Notes: generated by a model from the sequence alone, not told the origin. Positions 52,410-63,189 are shown, numbered from the stretch's first letter. The stretch is 64,000 nucleotides of DNA from Polaribacter sp. Hel1_85 (GCF_000766795.1 NZ_JPDS01000003.1:186001-250000), one strand, 5' to 3'. Numbers and translations are program-made.

Positions 52410-55400
52410 ATGACAAAACAAAAAAAACAGGTTGACAAAGAGTTTAAGTTATCTGCTTGGGCAATTCATAACAAAACAACCATTTATGTAATAATGGCTG
52501 TGTTATTTTTCTATGGTATTTCTGCTTATTTAAGTATGGCCAGAGAAAATTTCCCTGAGGTAAAAGAAACAAAAATCTATATTAGTACTCCTTTCCCTGG
52601 AAATACTGCAGAAGATATAGAAAAACTGATTACTGATCCTATTGAAGACAAAGTAAAAACGGTTAGTAATGTTGTAGAAGTGACCTCAACATCTCAAGAA
52701 GATTACTCTATGGTAATTGTTGAGTTTGATGAAAATATTACAGTAGAACTTGCAAAACAAAAGATAAAAGACGAATTATCTACAGAAACTGCAAGTGAAG
52801 ATTGGCCAACATTTAACGGTGCTAAAATAGAACCTAATGTTTTTAATTTAAGTATGTCTGAAGAAATTGCAATCTTAAATATAAATATTTCTGGAGATTA
52901 CCCTGTTTATAAACTAAAAGAATTTGGTGAATATTTACAAGATGAAATCGAGGATTTAGCAGAAATTAAGAAAGCAGACATTCGAGGAGCACAAGAAAAA
53001 GAAGTAGAAGTTGCTGTAGACATTTATAAAATGATGGCTGCAAAAGTGAGCTTTAACGACATTACTTCTGCCATTAGTAATGGAAACGTAACCATGTCTG
53101 CAGGTAATTTTATTACAAGTGGGCAAAGAAGAACTGTTAGAATTATTGGTGAAATTGAAAAACCTTCAGCATTAGAAGATTTTGTAATTAAATCTGATAA
53201 TAATAATCCTATTTATTTAAAAGATGTAGCAACAGTTTCTTTTAAAGATAAGGACAAAACAACTTTTGCAAGAGAAAAAGGAAAAGCAGTTGTAATGTTA
53301 GATGTTAAAAAGAGAGCTGGTGAAAATATGGTTGCAGCATCAGAGCAAATACATTTAATTGTAGATGAAGCTATTGAAAATCACTTTCCAAAAGATTTAA
53401 AAGTTACCATTACAAATGATCAATCTTCTCAAACAATTGGTCAAGTAGATGATTTGGTTAACAATATTATTTTTGGAGTTTTCTTAGTTGTAACTGTTTT
53501 AATGTTTTTCTTAGGATTTAAAAACGCAGTCTTTGTTGGTTTTGCTATACCTATGTCTATGTTTATGTCATTAATGATATTAAACTTGCTTGGTTACACA
53601 ATGAACACCATGATACTTTTTGGATTAATTATGGGATTAGGAATGCTGGTTGATAATGGAATTGTGGTCGTCGAAAACGTTTATCGTTTAATGGATGAAG
53701 AAGGAATGAACAGAATTGAAGCTGCAAAAAAAGGAATTAGTGAAATTGCTTTTCCTATCATTATTTCTACAGCAACAACTGTAGCTGCATTTATTCCTTT
53801 AGGTCTTTGGCCTGGTGTAATGGGAGATTTTATGGTGTTATTACCAATTACTTTATCTACTGTTTTAGGTTCATCTTTATTAGTTGCAATTTTCTTTAAT
53901 TCGGTTTTAGTATCTCAATTTATGAGTGTAGAAGATATTGATATGCCTATTAAAAAAATTGTTATTCTAACAAGTGTAATGACAGCATTAGGAATTATAG
54001 TTTTATTAACTGGTGGTGCTTATAGTGCTTTGGGTACTTTAATGATATTTACTGCCATCATGCTTTGGATTTATAGATTATTCTTAAGAGGATGGGCAAA
54101 TAGTTTTCAAAATAAAGTTTTACCAAAATTAGAAAGCTGGTACGAAACTAGATTACGAAAAGCTTTAACAGGTAAAACTCCTTATGCATTAGTTGTTTTA
54201 ACTTTTGTATTATTAATCGCTTCATTTATGGCTTTTGGTTGGTCTTTAGGAACACAAAGAACTAAGGTAGAATTCTTTCCAGACAATAAACCAAATCAAA
54301 TAATTGTTTATATAGAATACCCAGAAGGAACAGATATTCAGAAAACAAATTCAATTACAAAATTAATTGAAGAAAAAGTAACAAGCGTTTTATATAATAA
54401 TGAATATATGGATGGAGACTATAACTTTATGGTAGAAAGTTTAGTTTCTCAAGTTGGTGAAGGAGCAGGAAACCCTCAAACCGATGGTGGTTCTGCTGCA
54501 GAAATGCCTCATAAAGGAAAAATTACAGCTTCTATGAGAGAATATAAATATAGAAGAGGTTTAGATAGTGAATTAATGCGCCAGAAAGTACAAACAGCAT
54601 TGGTTGGTATTTATCCTGGAGTTTTAATTTCTGTTGAAAAAGATGCAAATGGACCACCTGCTGGAGCTCCAATTAATATTGAAATTACAGGTGATGATTA
54701 TGCAGAATTAATTCATACTGCTCAAAGAATGCGTGATTTCATAAACACAAAAAGTATTTCTGGTATTGATGAATTAAAGATTGATGTGAACAGAGACAAA
54801 CCAGGAATGGAAGTTTTAGTTGACAGAAAAAAAGCTGGAGAATTAGGCGTAAGTACTGGTCAAGTAGGGCAACAATTAAGAGCTTCTATCTTTGGAAACA
54901 AAGCTGGTGTTTACAAGGAAAATGGTGAGGATTATGATATCTATATTCGTTTTAACAAAGAAGACAGGTATAACAAAAGCGCCATTTTTAACCAAAATAT
55001 GATTTTTAGAGATCAGGCTTCTGGTAAAATTAAAGAAATTCCTGTTTCTACGGTTGCAAGTCAAAAAAACAACTCAGGTTTTAGTGCAATTAAACACAAA
55101 TCTGTAAGAAGAGTAGTTACTGTTTATTCTGCTTTATCTCCAGGAGAAACAGATGCAGGTGCTGTTGTTGGTAAAATTCAAAACGAAATGAAAAGTTTTA
55201 AAGGTTTACCAAAAGGAATTAAAATTGATTATACTGGTCAAATTGAAGAGCAAAACAAACAAATGTTATTCTTAGTTGGTGCATTCTTTACTGGTTTAGC
55301 CTTAATTTTCTTCATTTTAATATTCCAATTTAACTCAGTTTCTAAACCAGGAATTATAATGTTAGCTATTTTCTTAAGTTTTATTGGTGTTTTTGGTGGA

Positions 55401-55943
55401 TTGGTTATTTCTGGAAATGCTTTTGTTATTATGATGACAATGATGGGAATTATTTCTCTTGCAGGAATTGTAGTAAACAATGGAGTTGTATTATTAGATT
55501 ATGCACAATTATTAATAGATAGAAAGAAAGGAGAATTAGGTTTAGAAGAAGATGAATACTTAGATAAAGAAACCTTATTCGAAGCTATTGTAAGAGCTGG
55601 TAGAGCACGTTTAAGACCCGTATTATTAACTGCAATTACCACCATTTTAGGATTGATTCCTTTAGCAATTGGTTTAAATATTAACTTCTTTAGTTTATTT
55701 ACAGATTTTGATCCTAATATTTATTTTGGAGGAGACAATGTTGTTTTCTGGGGACCTTTAGCTTGGACAGTTATTTATGGTTTATTAATTGCTACTTTCT
55801 TAACACTAATTGTGGTACCTGTTTTATTCTTCTTAATTACACAATTTAAAATGTGGTTAAAAAGTAAAACATCAACTAAAAAAATGATTCCACAAGAAGT
55901 ATTTAATATGGATAAAAGATTAGATGAGAAGAACCAAATCTAA
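52410..55943 (+). CDS. RND-family efflux permease
   Basis: The 1177-residue protein is an HAE-1-like pump with 12 spans, two large periplasmic loops, and the transmembrane motif MGLGMLVDNGIVVVENVYRL with the proton-relay Asp in span 4. The second half has ISLAGIVVNNGVVLLDYAQL and GRARLRPVLLTAITTILGLIPLA. It is about 130 residues longer than AcrB; extra hydrophobic sequence after span 6 (LGIIVLLTGGAYSALGTLMIF) looks like an added pair of spans. Substrates cannot be deduced. Confidence 0.95.
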   Translation: MTKQKKQVDKEFKLSAWAIHNKTTIYVIMAVLFFYGISAYLSMARENFPEVKETKIYISTPFPGNTAEDIEKLITDPIEDKVKTVSNVVEVTSTSQEDYSMVIVEFDENITVELAKQKIKDELSTETASEDWPTFNGAKIEPNVFNLSMSEEIAILNINISGDYPVYKLKEFGEYLQDEIEDLAEIKKADIRGAQEKEVEVAVDIYKMMAAKVSFNDITSAISNGNVTMSAGNFITSGQRRTVRIIGEIEKPSALEDFVIKSDNNNPIYLKDVATVSFKDKDKTTFAREKGKAVVMLDVKKRAGENMVAASEQIHLIVDEAIENHFPKDLKVTITNDQSSQTIGQVDDLVNNIIFGVFLVVTVLMFFLGFKNAVFVGFAIPMSMFMSLMILNLLGYTMNTMILFGLIMGLGMLVDNGIVVVENVYRLMDEEGMNRIEAAKKGISEIAFPIIISTATTVAAFIPLGLWPGVMGDFMVLLPITLSTVLGSSLLVAIFFNSVLVSQFMSVEDIDMPIKKIVILTSVMTALGIIVLLTGGAYSALGTLMIFTAIMLWIYRLFLRGWANSFQNKVLPKLESWYETRLRKALTGKTPYALVVLTFVLLIASFMAFGWSLGTQRTKVEFFPDNKPNQIIVYIEYPEGTDIQKTNSITKLIEEKVTSVLYNNEYMDGDYNFMVESLVSQVGEGAGNPQTDGGSAAEMPHKGKITASMREYKYRRGLDSELMRQKVQTALVGIYPGVLISVEKDANGPPAGAPINIEITGDDYAELIHTAQRMRDFINTKSISGIDELKIDVNRDKPGMEVLVDRKKAGELGVSTGQVGQQLRASIFGNKAGVYKENGEDYDIYIRFNKEDRYNKSAIFNQNMIFRDQASGKIKEIPVSTVASQKNNSGFSAIKHKSVRRVVTVYSALSPGETDAGAVVGKIQNEMKSFKGLPKGIKIDYTGQIEEQNKQMLFLVGAFFTGLALIFFILIFQFNSVSKPGIIMLAIFLSFIGVFGGLVISGNAFVIMMTMMGIISLAGIVVNNGVVLLDYAQLLIDRKKGELGLEEDEYLDKETLFEAIVRAGRARLRPVLLTAITTILGLIPLAIGLNINFFSLFTDFDPNIYFGGDNVVFWGPLAWTVIYGLLIATFLTLIVVPVLFFLITQFKMWLKSKTSTKKMIPQEVFNMDKRLDEKNQI

Positions 55944-55967
55944 TTAACAGAAAAATTACTTTAATTC

Positions 55968-56003
55968 AAAAAGGGTTGACATCATTATAATGCCAACCCT
56001 TTT
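55968..56003. terminator. Bidirectional terminator between RND pump and endonuclease genes
   Basis: AAAAAGGGTTG (55968-55978) pairs with CAACCCTTTT (55994-56003) around a 15-nt loop, serving the converging genes. Confidence 0.75.
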
Positions 56004-56021
56004 CTATTGCCTACCCGCAAA

Positions 56022-59000
56022 TTAATTTTTAATTATCTTGTTTATTATAACTTCACCAGTATCTAACAAAGTTTTTACAATTAAAAGTGAATTAGATTTT
56101 AGTAATACTGATTTTAATTCTATTTCTGAGGATTTATTCTCTTGAACTAAAATTTCTTTTCCTAATAAATCATATACTACAACTTCTCTTATTACACTAT
56201 TATCTAATGTTCTTAGTACTAAGTTATTTGGAGAATTTAAAACCATCAATTTAGAATTGTATTCTAAATCATCAATATTTAAATTTTCTTTATTCGTATA
56301 TATAATTAATTTAAACCTGTTATCAAAAGTACCTGTTTCTGTCATGTTAAAATTATAATCAGAAATTTTTAAATTATGATAAATATCTAAAAGTTCGTCT
56401 CTAACATAAACAGATGAATACTCTAAATTCCCTTCATAATGATCTATACTAATGGTATAATCTCCAGCAGAATTAACTTTAAACCCTAAAGGAAGTACTT
56501 CTTGATTTTTTAACAAAGTTTTCCCTTGAATAGAATAAGGTTTTTCATCAATTAAAGTGTAAAAACTTGCATTTGTCCCTCCATCTAATTTTGCTCCATC
56601 GTACAATCTATCTACTCCATCTGTAGCTCCCTCTATAAAACCTACTAATATTTGATTAAATGATATATCACTAGATAAGTTAAGCCAAATTTTATCTTTT
56701 TCTACTGGGGCGCTTCTATAAAAATTATTATTATTTTGATTAACTCTTATCGTATTTGAAAAAGTGATTGATGTTGCTGCTAATGCTTGCACAAAAAAGG
56801 CTTGTCCTGCAGCAATATTACCTGTAGGTGCAATACAACCAGAACAACCAGCTATACTTCCAGTTCCGTTCCAAGAAACATAATCATCTTGAGTAAAATT
56901 AGAACTAGCACTTCTATCTGTATTATGTGTCCAAAAATAAATGGTACCATTTAAATCTAAATTCTCAGATAAAAACAAACTTGCATCAATTGCAGATGGG
57001 TAAGGATTTCCTACTAAATTCCAATTATCATCAGCTCCTGCGGTTACAGACTCTCCTAAACTTGAAGTTACAGATATTTCTCCGTTATTAAATTGAGAAC
57101 CTGTAAATTCTGCAGTATAACTTCCAGGATAAGTATATCCTGCATTTGGTCCTTCTACAATATATCCAACACCAGGTGTCATTGCTGTTGCAGAAGTAGC
57201 CCAAACCCAATATTGAACGGCTGGATCAAAAGCATAATATAAATCTGCATCTGCAGCAACATCTGCTAAAGTAGAAGATGCTAAAGGTGATGACCAATAT
57301 GTAAAAATATTCCTTGAAATTAAACTTGTTGTATTTCTTTTTACTGAATACTCACCTGTACCTGAAACACTAGAAGAATTTGAAACTTGAATTAAACTTC
57401 CAGAATCTTCAATAATGATGTTTCCGTTATTAATTAAGTTATTTTCTATTTTCACATATTTATCTGCAGTAATTGTTAATGTGCTACCAGATTTCACTTC
57501 ACATTCACAAGTTTCAAAACTTGGTTCTGTAGTCATATCGTAATCTGTTTCTAATATTGTTTTTACATTATTTGCTAATGCTGTTCCCGTCCAACTTCCA
57601 GACAACCAAGTTGCTATAGATTCTGAATCTCCAATGACTTTTGCATCATCGATTACCCAAAATTCATCAGAATTATTATTCTTTAATTCTATTTTTATTT
57701 TTAACAAAGTAGAAGAAGGTAAAGAAGAAATACTTAATGTACTATATCCATCTGTTGTTCTTGCTCCAGTTCCTGCAGGTGCATAAGATTCTGTAATATT
57801 ATCTCCATCATAAACTGCAGTTGCAACTCCTGTCCCACTAGTAAAAGACCATCTTGCATTGTTTGCAGAAGCTCCTGTTACAGTTAATTCTTCTGAATAA
57901 GAACTTCCATTATCTTCACTTACAAAAACTTTTACATAATCTGTTGCTTCGGCACCATTACCACTTGTTCCTGAAAAAGAAGCTAATCTTACTGAAAATT
58001 CTAAATTAGAATAACTAGTACTATCAAATGTAGCAAACTCTACTGTACCTGTTGTATTACTAACCTGTAATCCTTGAGAACCTCCTGAATACTTTGGATC
58101 TGATGGAGTATTACCATTACCTGATGCAACACTAGTTCCTGCACTTGTATAGGTTAATATTGGACTAGCAGGAGAAGCTTCAAAGTCTTGTTGAAATATA
58201 GTTGCTCCACTACCAGAAGCACAAGGTATTGCGCCAGTTGTTCCTATACCACTAATATTAAATGTATAAGTTGCTTCATCTACATCATCACTTAAAATTG
58301 TAATTACAGCATTTCTAGTACCTTCTGCACTTGGGTCAAAAGTAACATCAAATGTTGTAGAACCAGATGCACTTAACGTTAAACTAGGACTAGTAGTTAA
58401 TGTAAAATCTGCAGAATTAGTTCCAGAAATTACCGGAATTCCTGACAGCGTTAATAAAGAAGTACCACTATTTAAAATTGTAAAAGTTTTTACAATTGTA
58501 CCAGATGAAACACTTATAGAGCCAAAAAAGGTATTATTAGATGATGATGTAGTTGTTGTACCATCTAAAATAGCATTTAAATTTCCTTGAACATCTATTT
58601 CAGGACCTGTAACACAACTTACAGTATGAGACCCTAAACCACTAACATCATCTGCAGTTGTACAAGACCATTCTGTATCTGTTGTAAATGCATTTGAACC
58701 ATCTGTGTCACCTGAACCTACACTAGCAATCCTTCTTAACGTATTACCTTGTGTAATACAACTTCCTGCCCAAGTTGTCCCTGGATCAACACCAATTTGT
58801 CCAATAACATCTATAATTGTACCCGATTTTCTTAAAGCTACCACATCATCTCCACTAAAATCCATAACTCCTGCTGTTACAGATAAATCTGCTGTTACAG
58901 AAAGATTTTCCATATCATTTTCTATAACAAATGTACTTAAAGATGCTATTGTACCTGATAAGGCTAAAGTTTGTGAAACTGATGCTGAACCATTAACATA

Positions 59001-62000
59001 GGTAACAATATCATATGTTGATAAATCTATAGATGCACCTGTAGGATTGTATATCTCTAAAAATTTATTTTGCGAAGAACCTTCAATATATTCTGAAATA
59101 AACAATTCTGAACCACATAATGAACCTCCCATAGTTCCTGTTCCACTTATATTAAAAGTATAAGTTCCTTCGTCTGAATCGTCACTAGAAACTGTAACCA
59201 ATGTTGTTCTTAAACCATCTAAACTTGGATCAAAAGTTACATCAAATGTTGTGCTTCCTGATCCTGCAACTGTTAAACTTGGATTAACAGAAACTGTAAA
59301 ATCTGATGATTCTCCTGTTGTAATTGTTGGATTACCTGATAAAGTTAATGCTCCTGCACCCGTATTTAAAATAGTAAATGTTTTTACAACAGTACCAGAT
59401 GCTGTATCTATTGAACCAAAATCTGTATTATTAGTTGTAGATGTTGCTGTTGTTCCACTTGCTATGGAAACTGAGTTTCCTTGAATATCTATTTCTGGTG
59501 CCGATGCTCCCGCATAACAAGTCCAAGAAATATCATCTAATATAACTTGTTTTGATAAAGCATTCCTAATTTCAATAATAATATCTCCAGAAATATTTAT
59601 TCCTGTCACCGAAAATGTTTGAGTTGTAGTGTTATCCCAGGCAATTGACGTTCCTTGTAATATACCATTTATCCAAAGTGTAACTTGTCTGTTACCTCCA
59701 CCTGTAAAAGCTTTTTTCAAACTCATTGTAAAGTCTCCAATACCTCCACCTACTGTGCTAGATGTTACTTTATAACTAGTGTCACCTCCCAACATTAAAC
59801 CTTTTCCTGTAATTTCATATCCTTCATCATCTCTACCTCCAACATATGTCCAAACGACACTGTTATCCCCTGTAAAACTACTACTAGCATATGAATTATT
59901 AGCATTACTGTTAGTAAAAGTTTCTGATCCACAAGCTGAAGAGGGACTTCCAGTAGTTCCTGTTCCACTTATATTAAAGGTATATGTTCCCTCATCTGAA
60001 TCGTCACTAGAAACTGTAACCAATGTTGTTCTTAAACCATCTAAACTTGGATCAAAAGTTACATCAAATGTTGTGCTTCCTGATCCTGCAACTGTTAAAC
60101 TTGGATTAACAGAAACTGTAAAATCTGATGATTCTCCTGTTGTAATTGTTGGATTACCTGATAAAGTTAATGCTCCTGCACCCGTATTTAAAATAGTAAA
60201 TGTTTTTACAACAGTACCAGATGCTGTATCTATTGAACCAAAATCTGTATTATTAGTTGTAGATGTTGCTGTTGTTCCACTTGCTATGGAAACTGAGTTT
60301 CCTTGAATATCTATTTCTGGTGCCGATGCTCCTGCATAACAAGTCCAAGAAATATCATCAAAAATCACCCTATTACTAGTACTACTATTTGTATCTATAG
60401 TTAAAGTAACATTTCCTGAAATATTAATACCAGAAATAGTTGTTGTAGTTTCAGTTGAAGAATAAGGAATACTACCAACCTCAACTCCATTTTCTTTTAG
60501 TTTAAACGTTCCTGAACTACCTGAAAAAACAAGTTTTGTTGTAATTGTAAAATCTCCAATTCCACCACTTGTTAAAGGAATATTGATTTGCCCATTTCTT
60601 ACTGTTATTGCTTTACCATTTAATGTTTGGTCTGTTCTTGCATCTGTTGCAGACCACGATAAAGAATCATCTCCTGTCCAATTAACTGTTGCATAAGAAC
60701 CTGAAGAGGCTCCTATATTTGTAAAAGTCTCTGATCCACAATCTGATGAAGGAGCACCTGTAGTTCCTGTACCACTTATATTAAAAGTATAAGTTCCTTC
60801 ATCTGAATCGTCACTAGAAACTGTAACCAATGTTGTTCTTAAACCATCTAAACTTGGATCAAAAGTTACATCAAATGTTGTGCTTCCTGATCCTGCAACT
60901 GTTAAACTTGGATTAACAGAAACTGTAAAATCTGATGATTCTCCTGTTGTTATTGTTGGGTTTGCTGATAATGTTAAGGTTCCTACTCCAGTATTTAAAA
61001 TTGTGAATGTTTTTACTACTGTACCAGATGCTGTATCTATTGAACCAAAATCTGTATTATTAGTTGTAGATGTTGCTGTTGTTCCACTTGCTATGGAAAC
61101 TGAGTTTCCTTGAATATCTATTTCTGGAGAAAAACAACTATTTACATAACTACCTAAATCTGAAGTATCATCAGTTGTAGAACATGTCCATTCTGTATCT
61201 GGATCAAAAGCATCAGTTTCATCATTATCTCCAGATTTAACTGAAAAATTTCTTCTTAATACTGCTCCTTCTGTTCCTAAAGTACAAGTAGTTCCACTCC
61301 ATTGAGTTCCTGGATCTGTCCCGACTAAACCAATCACATCTACAATTGTAGATGAATTTCTCAAAGCAATTGCATCATCTCCATTAAAAGTCATTACTGT
61401 ATTTGACGTTGATAAATCTGCAGTATAACCTAGCCCCTCAGAACTATTTTCTATTACAAAAGTATCTCCAGAAACAAGAGTTCCACTTAATGTTAAAGTT
61501 GCAGAAACTGTAGCACTTCCATTTTGATACATTACTATATCATAAGTAGATAAATCTACAGCAGAACTTGTTGGGTTATAAATTTCTAAAAACTTATTAT
61601 TTCCAGAACCTTCAATATATTCTGAAATAAAAAGTTCTGAACAATCTGCAAGTGAACCAGAAAATAATTCTTCTGCCTGTGCACCTCCCCAAATTGTAGT
61701 TGCAAAACCTGGATTATCAATAAAAGGATTTCTATTTCCTTGTTCTGTTTCTAAAATTGTATTTCTATTTTTTTCGTATTGAGAAACAGGGTCGGCAGCA
61801 TTCCAATCTAATAGTAAGTCTATCATATTAGCGTCAACAGCATTTGTAGTACCAATTGCAACATTTGATGGTAAACATACAGTACCATAACGTATGTACA
61901 TATACATCATCATTCTTGCAACATCACCTTTCCATTCATCTCCAGGATACCAACCTGAACCAGAAGTGCCTGCAACACCAGAACCGGTAGCAAATCTTAA

Positions 62001-62438
62001 ACTACCTCTATTACTATTTAAAGCAACATCTGTTGCTCTTAAATGATGTACATCTGCTCCTGGACCAGAAGTACCTAAATTAGGGTTTCCTAAAGATTTT
62101 GGATAAGTATGTTCTCTATTCCAGTCTCCAGAGTTACCTCCATTACTGTTTACACTTCTAGTTCTATCTGTTAAGGTATTCCCATCAGAATCGTTAGAAC
62201 CATAAAGCAATAAAACTGTTGAATTGGTTACATCATCTGGATCTAAATCAGTTTGTTGAATAACTGGCCATCCATAAGAAAGTGTTGTTGTATGCGTATT
62301 TATAACTTTTGTTGCAAGTTCATCTCTTAAGGCAGTACCTGTTAGGTTTAAATTTACATCGTTATAATATGCTGGAATTTGAGAATAAGTGGCAAAAGAA
62401 ATTACCAAAACAACTATTAGGGATAGCTTTTTTAACAT
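56022..62438 (-). CDS. Giant secreted endonuclease I multidomain protein with T9SS tail
   Basis: The 2138-residue exoprotein has a signal peptide (1-20, FATYSQ). The endonuclease I domain (~25-260) carries DWNREHTYPKSLG and DVHHLRATDVALNSNRGS with the catalytic His. Then follow a lamin-tail domain (~270-440, ELFISEYIEGSGNNKFLEIYN), three near-identical choice-of-anchor D domains (~437-560, 693-828, 967-1102) separated by lectin-like domains, a second lamin-tail domain (~1104-1280), a divergent fourth anchor D domain (~1282-1402), and a beta-rich adhesin-like stretch. The C-terminus (LLIVKTLLDTGEVIINKIIKN) is a type A T9SS sorting signal. It probably degrades extracellular DNA on the cell surface for nutrients or in biofilm. 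Confidence 0.92.
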   Translation of the reverse strand: MLKKLSLIVVLVISFATYSQIPAYYNDVNLNLTGTALRDELATKVINTHTTTLSYGWPVIQQTDLDPDDVTNSTVLLLYGSNDSDGNTLTDRTRSVNSNGGNSGDWNREHTYPKSLGNPNLGTSGPGADVHHLRATDVALNSNRGSLRFATGSGVAGTSGSGWYPGDEWKGDVARMMMYMYIRYGTVCLPSNVAIGTTNAVDANMIDLLLDWNAADPVSQYEKNRNTILETEQGNRNPFIDNPGFATTIWGGAQAEELFSGSLADCSELFISEYIEGSGNNKFLEIYNPTSSAVDLSTYDIVMYQNGSATVSATLTLSGTLVSGDTFVIENSSEGLGYTADLSTSNTVMTFNGDDAIALRNSSTIVDVIGLVGTDPGTQWSGTTCTLGTEGAVLRRNFSVKSGDNDETDAFDPDTEWTCSTTDDTSDLGSYVNSCFSPEIDIQGNSVSIASGTTATSTTNNTDFGSIDTASGTVVKTFTILNTGVGTLTLSANPTITTGESSDFTVSVNPSLTVAGSGSTTFDVTFDPSLDGLRTTLVTVSSDDSDEGTYTFNISGTGTTGAPSSDCGSETFTNIGASSGSYATVNWTGDDSLSWSATDARTDQTLNGKAITVRNGQINIPLTSGGIGDFTITTKLVFSGSSGTFKLKENGVEVGSIPYSSTETTTTISGINISGNVTLTIDTNSSTSNRVIFDDISWTCYAGASAPEIDIQGNSVSIASGTTATSTTNNTDFGSIDTASGTVVKTFTILNTGAGALTLSGNPTITTGESSDFTVSVNPSLTVAGSGSTTFDVTFDPSLDGLRTTLVTVSSDDSDEGTYTFNISGTGTTGSPSSACGSETFTNSNANNSYASSSFTGDNSVVWTYVGGRDDEGYEITGKGLMLGGDTSYKVTSSTVGGGIGDFTMSLKKAFTGGGNRQVTLWINGILQGTSIAWDNTTTQTFSVTGINISGDIIIEIRNALSKQVILDDISWTCYAGASAPEIDIQGNSVSIASGTTATSTTNNTDFGSIDTASGTVVKTFTILNTGAGALTLSGNPTITTGESSDFTVSVNPSLTVAGSGSTTFDVTFDPSLDGLRTTLVTVSSDDSDEGTYTFNISGTGTMGGSLCGSELFISEYIEGSSQNKFLEIYNPTGASIDLSTYDIVTYVNGSASVSQTLALSGTIASLSTFVIENDMENLSVTADLSVTAGVMDFSGDDVVALRKSGTIIDVIGQIGVDPGTTWAGSCITQGNTLRRIASVGSGDTDGSNAFTTDTEWSCTTADDVSGLGSHTVSCVTGPEIDVQGNLNAILDGTTTTSSSNNTFFGSISVSSGTIVKTFTILNSGTSLLTLSGIPVISGTNSADFTLTTSPSLTLSASGSTTFDVTFDPSAEGTRNAVITILSDDVDEATYTFNISGIGTTGAIPCASGSGATIFQQDFEASPASPILTYTSAGTSVASGNGNTPSDPKYSGGSQGLQVSNTTGTVEFATFDSTSYSNLEFSVRLASFSGTSGNGAEATDYVKVFVSEDNGSSYSEELTVTGASANNARWSFTSGTGVATAVYDGDNITESYAPAGTGARTTDGYSTLSISSLPSSTLLKIKIELKNNNSDEFWVIDDAKVIGDSESIATWLSGSWTGTALANNVKTILETDYDMTTEPSFETCECEVKSGSTLTITADKYVKIENNLINNGNIIIEDSGSLIQVSNSSSVSGTGEYSVKRNTTSLISRNIFTYWSSPLASSTLADVAADADLYYAFDPAVQYWVWATSATAMTPGVGYIVEGPNAGYTYPGSYTAEFTGSQFNNGEISVTSSLGESVTAGADDNWNLVGNPYPSAIDASLFLSENLDLNGTIYFWTHNTDRSASSNFTQDDYVSWNGTGSIAGCSGCIAPTGNIAAGQAFFVQALAATSITFSNTIRVNQNNNNFYRSAPVEKDKIWLNLSSDISFNQILVGFIEGATDGVDRLYDGAKLDGGTNASFYTLIDEKPYSIQGKTLLKNQEVLPLGFKVNSAGDYTISIDHYEGNLEYSSVYVRDELLDIYHNLKISDYNFNMTETGTFDNRFKLIIYTNKENLNIDDLEYNSKLMVLNSPNNLVLRTLDNSVIREVVVYDLLGKEILVQENKSSEIELKSVLLKSNSLLIVKTLLDTGEVIINKIIKN
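59131..59537 (-). repeat. Near-identical internal gene repeat R1
   Basis: A 407-nt unit encoding the anchor D domain SIASGTTATSTTNNTDFGSI plus the flanking TCYAG hinge. By eye almost base-identical to R2 and mostly so to R3. Confidence 0.85.
59953..60359 (-). repeat. Near-identical internal gene repeat R2
   Basis: 407-nt copy of R1, offset by 822 nt. Differences from R1 are a handful of third-position changes at the edges (for example in the GTYTFNISGTG codons). Confidence 0.85.
60760..61127 (-). repeat. Near-identical internal gene repeat R3
   Basis: About 368-nt copy, offset by 807 nt from R2. It diverges in a short patch (codons for ILNTGVGTLTLSANPTI) and lacks the TCYAG hinge. Confidence 0.82.
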
Positions 62439-62459
62439 TACATAGGGGGTTTAAGAATA

Positions 62460-62467
62460 CAAATATA
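62460..62467 (-). promoter_or_regulatory. -7 promoter element of endonuclease gene (TATATTTG)
   Basis: Minus-strand TATATTTG lies 21 nt before the ATG at 62438. TTA rather than TTG lies 19 nt upstream. Confidence 0.55.
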
Positions 62468-62517
62468 CATTTTTTTTAAAAATGCATAAATTTTAATTTT
62501 ATTTTCTTATTAACAAT

Positions 62518-62525
62518 TACTTTTG
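62518..62525 (+). promoter_or_regulatory. -7 promoter element of recX (TACTTTTG)
   Basis: A perfect TAnnTTTG, 11 nt before the recX ATG; no TTG -33 was identified. Confidence 0.5.
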
Positions 62526-62536
62526 CATAAAAAAAT

Positions 62537-63010
62537 ATGATTAAAAAAACTTCTTTTACTATTGATGAAATTAAACGCAAGATTGAGCAATATTGTGTTT
62601 ATCAAGATAGATGTCATAAAGAAGTGGAGCAAAAAATGAAGGACTACAATTTAATACCTGAAGCTAAAGAAATGATACTTTTAAGTTTAATGCAAAACAA
62701 TTTTTTAAACGAAGAGCGTTTTGCTAAAAGTTTTGCTCGTGGAAAATTTAGGATTAAAAGCTGGGGAAAACAACGAATTGTTAGAGAACTAAAATTTAAA
62801 GATATTTCTGCTTACAATATTAAAACAGCTCTAAAAGAAATTGATGAAAATGAGTATATAAAAACTATTTATAGAATTACAGAAAAAAGAAATGAAGTGA
62901 TAAAAGAACCTAACTTTTATAAAAGAAAGAAAAAACTCATCGATTTTTTAATGAGAAAAGGTTTTGAATCCGAATTGATTTACAAAACAGTAAATGAAGT
63001 AGTTTGTTAA
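62537..63010 (+). CDS. recX: RecX family regulatory protein
   Basis: The 157-residue helical protein has the RecX three-repeat plan: KRKIEQYCVYQDRCHKEVEQK, NFLNEERFAKSFARGKFRIKSWGK (family core), and FYKRKKKLIDFLMRKGFESELIYKTV. RecX binds and inhibits RecA filaments. It is not next to recA. Dispersed repeat copy C starts 13 nt after its stop, in sense orientation. Confidence 0.93.
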   Translation: MIKKTSFTIDEIKRKIEQYCVYQDRCHKEVEQKMKDYNLIPEAKEMILLSLMQNNFLNEERFAKSFARGKFRIKSWGKQRIVRELKFKDISAYNIKTALKEIDENEYIKTIYRITEKRNEVIKEPNFYKRKKKLIDFLMRKGFESELIYKTVNEVVC

Positions 63011-63022
63011 AAACTAAAAGTT

Positions 63023-63185
63023 AGCAAACTAGTTTAGCCCTGATTGAACGGTTTGTTTGAGCTCGTTTTTATGCTAAACTCGATTGAACAAATTTTGATA
63101 AAATAAAATTATTTATTACTATTTGTAATTACTGAAATAAATTAAGCATAAAAACAGCGAGTAGTGAAAGCAGGAAATAGCTTCT
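63023..63185 (+). repeat. Dispersed repeat, copy C
   Basis: Starts AGCAAACTAGTTTAGCCC, TGATTGAACGG and ends GAAAGCAGGAAATAGCTTC, like copies A and B. The interior is a different long hairpin (CTCG-TTTTTATGCT with AGCATAAAAA-CA-GCGAG), so only the ends are conserved. It fills the gap after recX and would be part of its 3' RNA. Confidence 0.8.
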
Positions 63186-63189
63186 AATA

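Noticed and set aside
58705..61113. Plus-strand ORFs at 58705-59001, 59251-59484, 59779-60306 and 60880-61113
   Set aside because: They are antisense to the giant endonuclease gene and recur because its repeats recur; the encoded sequences (Val/Pro-rich) match no family.
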